Source: Altererythrobacter sp.
GTDB taxonomy: Bacteria > Pseudomonadota > Alphaproteobacteria > Sphingomonadales > Sphingomonadaceae
DNA length: 11,036 nt
Direction of reading: 5' to 3'
Assembly (NCBI GenBank): GCA_024636575.1
Contig: JAGXGU010000094.1
Coordinates: forward strand, 1 to 11,036
Each line of letters starts with the position of its first letter. Within the stretch, counting starts at the first letter, position 1. A model generated the notes under the pieces. The model ran no database searches and was not told the DNA's origin. It worked only from the letters and a program-made list of their open reading frames with translations. Below are positions 1-5,609 of this stretch, piece by piece. The translations under genes and the position numbers were made by a program.

Positions 1-298
1 CGAGGAATCTGTCGCAAACGACCCAGTTTCCTGCGATCAGCGCGGGCCGGATCAATTTCTCGACATGATCGGACCTCGCGGCGGCGAACAGCAGTGCTTC
101 GGCGCGCGGCCCCCATCCTTCGCCGGGCGGTGACAGCAGCAGGCCGCGGATTGCCTCTGCGCCCGCAGTTCCGCCGGGTTCACGCGTCACCACGACATTG
201 CGCCCGAGTGCCTCCAGCGCAGCGGCCAGCAAACGGGCCTGGGTTGATTTACCCGTCCCCTCCCCACCTTCCAGCGCGATGAACATACCCCGCTTCAC
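1..298 (-). CDS. tmk: Thymidylate kinase (dTMP kinase), N-terminal part; cut by the window edge
   Basis: Thymidylate kinase phosphorylates dTMP to dTDP with ATP in the cytoplasm, a required step of dTTP synthesis. About 99 N-terminal residues are visible, roughly half of a usual 205-215 residue protein. They show the P-loop FIALEGGEGTGKST near residues 6-19, the REPGGT segment that binds substrate, the LLFAAARSDHVEKLI helix and the start of the DRF motif (VVCDRFL) at the edge. I chose GTG at 298: it overlaps the upstream carboxypeptidase stop as GTGA and has GGGGA (306-310) seven bases upstream. ATG at 286 is the alternative, but it lacks a well-spaced ribosome site. The overlap suggests translational coupling to the carboxypeptidase gene. 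In related genomes holB often follows, which cannot be checked here. The family call is firm; only the exact start is open. Confidence 0.95.
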   Translation of the reverse strand, partial: MKRGMFIALEGGEGTGKSTQARLLAAALEALGRNVVVTREPGGTAGAEAIRGLLLSPPGEGWGPRAEALLFAAARSDHVEKLIRPALIAGNWVVCDRFL

Positions 299-1473
299 GC
301 AAATATCCCCATCAATCCATTCACCAATCGCCGCCACACACCGGCTTTTTCGACCGCGGCAGCCGTCACCAGGGGCACGCGGGATGGCGGCAGGCCGTCA
401 ACTTCGATTTCCAGCTGGGCGATACGCTCACCTTGCCGAATAGGGGCTTCCAGCGGACCTTCATAATGGATGGTCAGTTTGACCGGGCCTTGCCTGCCCG
501 CCGGGAACGTCGCTTTGATGGCGGCGGGCGCTACCAACGCGACCTCCGACCGCATCCCGTTCTGAACGTCTGCCGTGCCGACAATGGCGCCTGCAGAAAA
601 CAGCGAGCGGGCCTCAAACCGGCTGAAGCCCCATTCGATCAATTCGCGCGCCGCAATCTTTCGGTCACGCCCGTTATTGCTGGCGGCGACAACCATCACC
701 AAACGGCGCCCGTCACGCATGGCTGTACCCAGATATCCGTAACCGGCCTCGTTGGTGTAGCCTGTCTTCATTCCGTCCGCGCCTTCCACAACCCCGATCA
801 TCGGGTCATGATTGCGCTGGGCGTACCCATTGTAAACGAAGCCTTTTCGCCCGATGTAGCGGGCGTATTTTTCGGGGTGGCGGGTGATCATGGCGCGGGC
901 CAGGGTAACCAGATCACGCGCACTTGTGTAGGTCCGGCCTTCGTCCATCCAACCGTTTGGTGTGCCGAAATGGCTGTTGCCCATACCCAGTTCACGGGCC
1001 TTGGCGTTCATTTGCTGGATCCAAATATCCACTGATCCTGCCGCACCTTCGGCCAGCACAACGGAACCGTCATTGGCTGATACCGATGCGATCCCGATCA
1101 GCAAATCGTCCACCGATACCCTCACATCGCGCGGCAGGAACATGCGCGAACCCTTGTTGTGCCATTCCGCGTAGGTTTCCGGCCGCATGGTGAAAATCAT
1201 ATCAGGTGAAAGCTTGCCGCTGTCCATCAGCTCGAATGCAACGAACAATGTCATCACCTTGGTGATCGATGCGGGCACAAACCGGCGGTCGGCATCGCGC
1301 GCCATCAACTCCTGGCCCGAATTGAGGTCTACAAGCAGGGCGATCGGCGCCAACTCGGCGGGGGGCACGGCATATACGGCGGCGGGCCTGTCCACCGCAT
1401 CCGCATAGCCAAGCGGTGAAAGTGCCAGGATTGGTATTGCCAATAAAGCCAGAATTCTAGGAAAAATTTTCAA
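295..1473 (-). CDS. dacC: D-alanyl-D-alanine carboxypeptidase (PBP5/DacC type, peptidase S11)
   Basis: This periplasmic penicillin-binding protein trims the terminal D-Ala from peptidoglycan pentapeptides and so limits cross-linking. All three catalytic motifs are present, counted from the TTG start: S-x-x-K as SITK (69-72), S-x-N as SAN (132-134) and KTG (236-238). A signal peptide fills residues 1 to about 26. A PBP5 C-terminal beta domain lies around 290-375 and a short C-terminal amphipathic stretch (VWRRLVNGLMGIF) probably anchors it to the membrane. Length is 392 residues, normal for the family. An in-frame GTG at 1488 would add five residues but has no ribosome site, whereas TTG at 1473 has GGGAG five bases upstream and gives a cleaner signal peptide (MKIFPRILALL). 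It starts 33 bases after the rlpA-like stop and its TGA overlaps the tmk GTG. The symbol is by family; dacA or dacF are possible names. Confidence 0.93.
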   Translation of the reverse strand: MKIFPRILALLAIPILALSPLGYADAVDRPAAVYAVPPAELAPIALLVDLNSGQELMARDADRRFVPASITKVMTLFVAFELMDSGKLSPDMIFTMRPETYAEWHNKGSRMFLPRDVRVSVDDLLIGIASVSANDGSVVLAEGAAGSVDIWIQQMNAKARELGMGNSHFGTPNGWMDEGRTYTSARDLVTLARAMITRHPEKYARYIGRKGFVYNGYAQRNHDPMIGVVEGADGMKTGYTNEAGYGYLGTAMRDGRRLVMVVAASNNGRDRKIAARELIEWGFSRFEARSLFSAGAIVGTADVQNGMRSEVALVAPAAIKATFPAGRQGPVKLTIHYEGPLEAPIRQGERIAQLEIEVDGLPPSRVPLVTAAAVEKAGVWRRLVNGLMGIFA

Positions 1474-1478
1474 ATTCG

Positions 1479-1483
1479 CTCCC
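1479..1483 (-). promoter_or_regulatory. Ribosome binding site deciding the TTG start of the carboxypeptidase gene
   Basis: GGGAG on the minus strand, five bases before TTG at 1473. It falls inside the extended reading frame that would start from GTG at 1488, and no such site precedes that GTG. This favours TTG, with a lysine as second residue, as is common for signal peptides. Confidence 0.55.
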
Positions 1484-1506
1484 GTCACCGGGTGCGAACC
1501 GGCGGA

Positions 1507-2460
1507 TCAGCCTGCTGTTGTTACTATGGCATCGCTATACCCTGCCTCGCGCGCCTTGGCGAGCGCTGCATCGGCCTGTCCACGACTGGTGAACGGGCCG
1601 ATGCGGACTCGGAAATATTTGCCCGCCGGCAGGACAAAGCCGCCGAGCGATGATGCGACCTTTTCTGCGCTGAGCTGGTTTGAAAACGTGGCTGCCTGGA
1701 TGATGAACTTACCAGCAGAAGCGGCGGGGACCACTGGATCCGAAATTGGCTCTATGTGCTGCGTCACAGCTGACGCTGCGGCTGCCGATGGCGGAACCTC
1801 GACGGGAACCGGTGCCGACGGCGCGGCGCGCGCCTTAGCAGGCAGGCCAAGGTCGGCAGAGCCGCGTTCCGGCAATTTTCGCTTCAGGACGGCAACCAGT
1901 GATTGGGGCGTTTCCATGCGCTCTGGCGCGGCCTCTCCCTTGCGCAGCCTGGCCCGTTCCGCCTCAGGCGGGTTGACCCGGCGCACACGTACCGGGTCGC
2001 CCTCACCGATGCCCAATTGCGCCTGTGCACCCGGTGATATCGCAACCAACCTTTCGCTGGTCATGGGACCACGGCGTTCGACCCGCGCGAGAATGGTCTT
2101 GCCGGTAACCAGTGAGGTAATTTCGATATAGCTGGGCAATGGCAGGGTTTTGTGCGCCGCAATTATCGCCGCGCCGCCAAATGTATCGGACGCGGCATAG
2201 CCGACTTCGTCATAGCTCATGGTATCAACCGGCGTGTAGCGTGTGCCATCCACCACAAAGGGTTCACCCAGTATGACCGGATAATCGCCAGCTGGCCCCG
2301 TTCCCGATATCCAGGCCCCGCCATTGCCGGTCGATGCCACCGCCGCCGAACTATCCCCGCCGCGCCCGCATCCGCCCAAGGCTGCGAGTAATCCGATGGC
2401 TATCGCGCAGCGGCTGACCTGCCTTATGGCCGGGCGGCTGGTTTTATTGGTTAATCTCAT
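1507..2460 (-). CDS. rlpA: RlpA-like lipoprotein with degenerate double-psi beta-barrel and C-terminal SPOR domain
   Basis: RlpA proteins are outer-membrane lipoproteins that localise to the septum through a SPOR domain binding denuded glycan; some cleave such glycan as lytic transglycosylases. Here a signal sequence ends in a lipobox LGGC with Cys31. A barrel segment covers about 84-165 with the hallmark AAHKTLPLPSYIEITSL (101-117). A Pro/Ala-rich linker runs to about 248 and a SPOR domain (KFIIQAATFSNQLSAEKVAS onward) fills 251-316. His103 of the HKTLP motif is kept, but the Asp 26 residues later (NDRGP in active RlpA) is Arg129 in VERRGP, and the ASWYG and TANGE segments are missing, so activity is doubtful. 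I chose ATG 2460, with GGGA ten bases upstream; TTG 2466 is in frame but its spacing is only four bases. The start overlaps the upstream transglycosylase gene by 17 bases, implying coupling. A glycan-binding septal or scaffold role is inference. Confidence 0.88.
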   Translation of the reverse strand: MRLTNKTSRPAIRQVSRCAIAIGLLAALGGCGRGGDSSAAVASTGNGGAWISGTGPAGDYPVILGEPFVVDGTRYTPVDTMSYDEVGYAASDTFGGAAIIAAHKTLPLPSYIEITSLVTGKTILARVERRGPMTSERLVAISPGAQAQLGIGEGDPVRVRRVNPPEAERARLRKGEAAPERMETPQSLVAVLKRKLPERGSADLGLPAKARAAPSAPVPVEVPPSAAAASAVTQHIEPISDPVVPAASAGKFIIQAATFSNQLSAEKVASSLGGFVLPAGKYFRVRIGPFTSRGQADAALAKAREAGYSDAIVTTAG

Positions 2461-3472
2461 CTGCAAGCAATCCCACGCTCATGGCGTAATAATTCGAGCA
2501 GTTATATTCGAGGATAACCCTATAATTTGCGGTTAAGAGCCATGCAGGTTTTCCCGGCCCATCGGGCTGGAAAAATGATGTCATGACGTCATCGGCTAGA
2601 TATTTTTGCGGTTGAATTCCCAGCGCGCGCCATTCACGAACGGTCTTCCACTGGCTGTGGCGTTCATGGACCCGGGCACACACGGGTGACGTCAATTTGC
2701 TTTCGATCGCTGCCCGGTCAAGATTGCCTGGCACGGTGGCGCGCACGCCCCATGGTTGGCCAGTACGCCATCCGGCATCGCGAAAATAATTGGCGATCGA
2801 ATGGAGAGTGTCCGCACGGCTGTTCCAGATGTCTGCATTGCCATCCCCGTCGCCATCAACTGCCAGGCGCAGATAGACGCTTGGCAGGAATTGCGGGTTG
2901 CCGAACGCGCCGGCCCAGCTGCCAACCATGGTGGAGCGGGCGAAGCCCCGATCCGCGATTTTCGCCAGCGCAATCCATTCATTCGCGAACATTTCGCGGC
3001 GACGGCCTTCCCAGGCGAGCGTTGCGAGCGAACGGGACAAGTCGAAATTGCCTGTGTAGCTGCCGTAATTGGTCTCATGCCCCCAAATCGCGATGATGAT
3101 TTCCGCCGGGACGCCGTATTTCTGCTCGATATTACGCGTGATGTTACGCGATTCGGCATAGGCCCTGCGCCCGCCAGTAATCCGTGCATTGTCCACATGG
3201 CGCGATAGATAGGGGGCAATCGGCGGATACCCCCCATCGGCACTCGGCGTGCCCGGCTGCGCCCGATCCAGTTCGATCACGCGCATATTGGGGGAAAGTC
3301 CGGCTGTCATCCGGTTGATGGTGGGTTCGCTGACGCCTTCCGACCTGGCCCGCGCCATCAGCAATTGCAGGTAGGCGTCGAACGACAATTCCTGGCTATG
3401 AACCTCTGTGGGCGCAGTCGGCACACCCAGAACGATCGCCGCGCAGACGAGGAAGATACTTCTAAGAAACAT
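2444..3472 (-). CDS. mltB: Lytic murein transglycosylase, MltB/Slt35 family (GH103, SLT_2 domain)
   Basis: Enzymes of this family cleave the MurNAc-GlcNAc bond of peptidoglycan and leave 1,6-anhydroMurNAc; they act in the periplasm during growth, division or secretion-system insertion. The 342-residue protein starts with a signal peptide (MFLRSIFLVCAAIVLGVP...) without a lipobox, so it is probably soluble and periplasmic. The catalytic Glu is E133 in IAIWGHETNYG (IWGVETxYG in relatives). GSWAGAFGNPQFLPSVYLR (185-203) is the conserved substrate loop, with Phe and Asn where Met and Gln are usual. DGDGDGNADIW (206-216) resembles the EF-hand-like calcium site of Slt35, and the C-terminal NYRVILEYNCSNYYAMSVG is typical. 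ATG 3472 has only a weak AGGCCAAG upstream. It is the first gene of the minus-strand cell-wall cluster and overlaps the rlpA-like start by 17 bases. The mltB symbol is by family, not strict orthology. Confidence 0.92.
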   Translation of the reverse strand: MFLRSIFLVCAAIVLGVPTAPTEVHSQELSFDAYLQLLMARARSEGVSEPTINRMTAGLSPNMRVIELDRAQPGTPSADGGYPPIAPYLSRHVDNARITGGRRAYAESRNITRNIEQKYGVPAEIIIAIWGHETNYGSYTGNFDLSRSLATLAWEGRRREMFANEWIALAKIADRGFARSTMVGSWAGAFGNPQFLPSVYLRLAVDGDGDGNADIWNSRADTLHSIANYFRDAGWRTGQPWGVRATVPGNLDRAAIESKLTSPVCARVHERHSQWKTVREWRALGIQPQKYLADDVMTSFFQPDGPGKPAWLLTANYRVILEYNCSNYYAMSVGLLADEINQ

Positions 3473-3533
3473 CTTGGCCTGATGTCACAGCCATTATGAA
3501 TCGCCAATGACTGTTCATGGTTTTCACAGGCAG

Positions 3534-3563
3534 TTCGTACGATTTTTGGCGCGATGCCGTCAA
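3534..3563 (-). promoter_or_regulatory. Possible sigma-70-type promoter for the mltB-rlpA-dac-tmk cluster
   Basis: On the minus strand, TTGACG (3563-3558) matches the -35 consensus at five of six bases. It is followed 18 bases later by TACGAA (3539-3534), a weak -10. Transcription would begin near 3527, about 55 bases before the mltB ATG. It lies in the 150-base spacer between mltB and tRNA-Ser, the only sizeable gap upstream of the cluster. The weak -10 keeps this tentative. Confidence 0.3.
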
Positions 3564-3619
3564 TTGATTGCAATTGCCGGGATGACAAATCGACTTTGGC
3601 ACGCTAGCGCCCTTTCCCG

Positions 3620-3771
3620 AGCGGACAGGTGGCAGAGCGGTTGAATGCACTGGTCTTGAAAACCAGCGTGGGTGAAAGCCCACCGTGGGTTCGAATCCCA
3701 CCCTGTCCGCCAAGCAGAACCGCCTGAAAAATATCGACTAAATATGCAGGGCCCTGCCGTAAGCGGACAGG
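3620..3771. repeat. Ten-base direct repeat AGCGGACAGG: tRNA-Ser 5' end and lpd 3' end
   Basis: AGCGGACAGG occurs at 3620-3629, covering the base before and the 5' acceptor strand of tRNA-Ser, and again at 3762-3771 inside the last codons of lpd. The second copy is also the inverse of the tRNA 3' acceptor strand with its discriminator and first C (CCTGTCCGC, 3702-3710). A read-through tRNA precursor could therefore pair these nine bases in competition with the normal acceptor stem. Between them lies a perfect 12-base palindrome, GCAGGGCCCTGC (3746-3757). The matches are exact; any function is unproven. Confidence 0.5.
3623..3712 (+). tRNA. serT: tRNA-Ser(UGA), reads UCA codons
   Basis: All arms of a class II serine tRNA fold by eye. 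The acceptor GGACAGG (3623-3629) pairs with CCTGTCC (3702-3708), with discriminator G and an encoded CCA at 3710-3712. The anticodon stem CTGGT/ACCAG encloses loop CTTGAAA with anticodon TGA at 3657-3659. The long variable arm GTGGG-TGAAAG-CCCAC (3668-3683) is typical of serine, and the T arm is GTGGG-TTCGAAT-CCCAC (3685-3701). No base pair is broken, so the gene is probably functional. It stands alone, convergent with lpd, whose stop lies 25 bases downstream. I could not identify a convincing promoter or terminator. The gene symbol is by analogy with E. coli. Confidence 0.97.
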
Positions 3772-5150
3772 ACGCTTTCATGCATCATTTCGCTCAGGGT
3801 GGGATGCGGGAAGATTGTGCCCATCAGTTCGGTCTCGGTCGTTTCCAGAACTTTCCCGACTGTGTAGCCCTGGATCAGTTCCGTAACCTCTGCACCAACC
3901 ATATGCGCGCCGAGCAGTTCGCCGGTCTTTGCGTCGAACACTGTCTTGATGAAGCCTTCTGCCTCGCCCAATGCAATCGCCTTGCCATTACCAATGAAGG
4001 GGAAATTGCCGATCTTGACCTCGTGGCCAGCTTCTTTCGCCCTGGCTTCCGTCAGGCCGACGCTGGCGACCTGGGGGTGGCAATAGGTGCAGCCGGGGAT
4101 GGCATTGCGGTCGAGCGGATGGGGGTGGACGTCCTTGTTGCCCATTTCCTGCGCGATTGCTTCGGCTGCGGTGACACCTTCGTGGCTGGCCTTGTGCGCC
4201 AGCCATGGGCCCGGGACACAGTCACCGATGGCCCACAGGCCCTTGGTGCCGGTGCGGCCATAGCCGTCGATCTGGATAAAGCCGCGGTCCATTTTGACAC
4301 CGGCGCCGTCCAACCCGATATTCTCGGTATTGGGCTGGATCCCGATGGCGACGATGGCGTGGCTGAATTCTTCTGTGGTGACCTTTCCATCTTTATTCTT
4401 GATCTTCGCGGTAACGCCCTTCGCAGTGCCCTTCAGATCTTCGAGCCCGGTCGCGGTGCGGATATCCATCCCCTGCTTGGTCAGCGATTTCTGCAGGAAG
4501 GTGGAAACGTCCGCATCTTCCACCGGCACGATCCGATCGAGCATTTCAACAATAGTAACTTCCGCGCCCATATCGTTGTAAAAACTGGCAAATTCTATCC
4601 CGATTGCGCCTGAGCCGATAACCAGCAGCTTGGTGGGCATTTCTGGCGGAACCATTGCGTGGCGATAGGTCCAGATGCGTTTGCCGTCGGCCGGCGCGAA
4701 CGGAAGATCCCGCGCGCGGGCACCGGTAGCCACGATGACATGCTTGGCGGTCAGGGTCTCGGCGCCCTTTTCGCCCTTTACTTCCAGCGTGTTGGCGTTC
4801 TTGAGGGTTCCCTCGCCCATATGGACGGTAATCTTGTTCTTCTTCATCAGATGCGCAATGCCTTGGCTCAGCTGCTTGGCCACGCCGCGCGAACGCTTGA
4901 CCACTGCATCCAGGTCAGCCTCGATTTCCTTGGCCGCCAGACCGTAATCCTTGGCATTCTGCATATAATGGAAAATTTCCGCCGAACGCAGCAGTGCCTT
5001 GGTCGGGATACAACCCCAATTGAGACAGACGCCGCCCAGATTCTCCCGCTCCACAATCGCGGTCTTCAGACCCAGCTGTGCGCAGCGGATCGCCGCGACA
5101 TAGCCGCCGGGGCCGGATCCAAGAACGATCACATCATATTGGGAAGCCAT
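3738..5150 (-). CDS. lpdA: Dihydrolipoyl dehydrogenase (E3 component)
   Basis: This cytoplasmic FAD-dependent homodimer reoxidises dihydrolipoamide on E2 and reduces NAD+ in the pyruvate dehydrogenase complex, and often also serves 2-oxoglutarate dehydrogenase and glycine cleavage. The 470 residues show the FAD-binding VIVLGSGPGGYVAA (7-20), the redox-active disulfide GGVCLNWGCIPTK (Cys42 and Cys47), the NAD-binding VIGSGAIGIEFASFYNDMGA (177-196), the second FAD motif GLWAIGDC (304-311) and the catalytic HPTLSE (His449, Glu454) near the C-terminus. Start: ATG 5150 has AGGAG (5156-5160) five bases upstream. An in-frame GTG at 5156 overlaps that site and is unlikely to be used. It follows the small SH3 gene by 36 bases and pdhC beyond it, so it is the third gene of a PDH operon and this copy most likely serves PDH. 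Length and motifs are fully normal. Confidence 0.97.
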   Translation of the reverse strand: MASQYDVIVLGSGPGGYVAAIRCAQLGLKTAIVERENLGGVCLNWGCIPTKALLRSAEIFHYMQNAKDYGLAAKEIEADLDAVVKRSRGVAKQLSQGIAHLMKKNKITVHMGEGTLKNANTLEVKGEKGAETLTAKHVIVATGARARDLPFAPADGKRIWTYRHAMVPPEMPTKLLVIGSGAIGIEFASFYNDMGAEVTIVEMLDRIVPVEDADVSTFLQKSLTKQGMDIRTATGLEDLKGTAKGVTAKIKNKDGKVTTEEFSHAIVAIGIQPNTENIGLDGAGVKMDRGFIQIDGYGRTGTKGLWAIGDCVPGPWLAHKASHEGVTAAEAIAQEMGNKDVHPHPLDRNAIPGCTYCHPQVASVGLTEARAKEAGHEVKIGNFPFIGNGKAIALGEAEGFIKTVFDAKTGELLGAHMVGAEVTELIQGYTVGKVLETTETELMGTIFPHPTLSEMMHESVLSAYGRALHI

Positions 5151-5155
5151 TTGCA

Positions 5156-5160
5156 CTCCT
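5156..5160 (-). promoter_or_regulatory. Shine-Dalgarno site deciding the lpd start
   Basis: AGGAG on the minus strand, five bases before ATG 5150. Its last base is the first base of the in-frame GTG at 5156, which rules that codon out as a practical start. Confidence 0.75.
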
Positions 5161-5186
5161 TTGGCAATTGAACGGCACCGTGCAGC

Positions 5187-5609
5187 TTAACCCGCAACAA
5201 GTTCGACGTATTTCGCCTCTACCCAGCCGAATTGACAGGGGCCGGCATAGGGTTCGGGTTTGGCGAGTGCGCTGCTGACGCGGCAATCGCCCAATTCCTG
5301 GAATTCGCCTTTGGGAAAGACAATCCCTTGCCATTCCTCGTCCGCTTCGCACAGCCAGACCAATGTGGACACCGCAAGTTCATCGGTCACCTTGGCAACT
5401 TCATTGGCCTCTGCGCGAACGCGCAACAGATTGCCCTTGCGCGGTTCGAGACCGTTGACCCGGCCGATACCGGGGCAGGCATCCGTTTCAGGCCCCTCAA
5501 GGCCGACCAAAGGAGTTCGGACGGGTTCTTCGACCGGGTGTGCGGACGGGGCACTGGCCAGCACCAGCACCGCGATGGCGGCAAACGCTGTCAGGCCCAC
5601 TCGCTTCAC
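5187..5609 (-). CDS. Small exported protein with a bacterial SH3-like domain, function unknown
   Basis: I do not recognise a named family. The 140-residue product begins with a clear signal peptide (MKRVGLTAFAAIAVLVLASA, probable cleavage after the Ala at about 23). The rest looks like one bacterial SH3-type domain: GNLLRVRAEAN (about 59-69) is the usual SH3b opening, VWLCEADEEWQGIVF (about 84-98) a central strand pair, and FGWVEAKYVEL (about 127-137) the typical GWV-x-x-YVEL ending. Four cysteines (45, 87, 109, 125) could make two disulfides, consistent with the periplasm. The GTG start overlaps the pdhC TGA stop as GTGA, so translation is probably coupled, and lpd follows 36 bases later. 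SH3b domains often bind cell-wall peptides, but the link between a periplasmic protein and the cytoplasmic PDH complex is unexplained and may reflect shared transcription only. Confidence 0.82.
   Translation of the reverse strand: MKRVGLTAFAAIAVLVLASAPSAHPVEEPVRTPLVGLEGPETDACPGIGRVNGLEPRKGNLLRVRAEANEVAKVTDELAVSTLVWLCEADEEWQGIVFPKGEFQELGDCRVSSALAKPEPYAGPCQFGWVEAKYVELVAG

Noticed and set aside
3563..3622. Promoter for tRNA-Ser
   Set aside because: Several TTG-starting hexamers exist (such as TTGATT and TTGCAA), but none is followed at 16-18 bases by a credible -10.
3623..3712. tRNA-Ser as an attachment site for an integrated element
   Set aside because: No integrase, no second copy of the tRNA 3' end in the window, and ordinary housekeeping genes on both sides. 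The only repeat is of the 5' end and is ten bases long.
3672..4613. 313-codon plus-strand frame starting inside tRNA-Ser and running antisense to lpd
   Set aside because: It begins within a tRNA gene and mirrors conserved Lpd codons; there is no ribosome site or domain.
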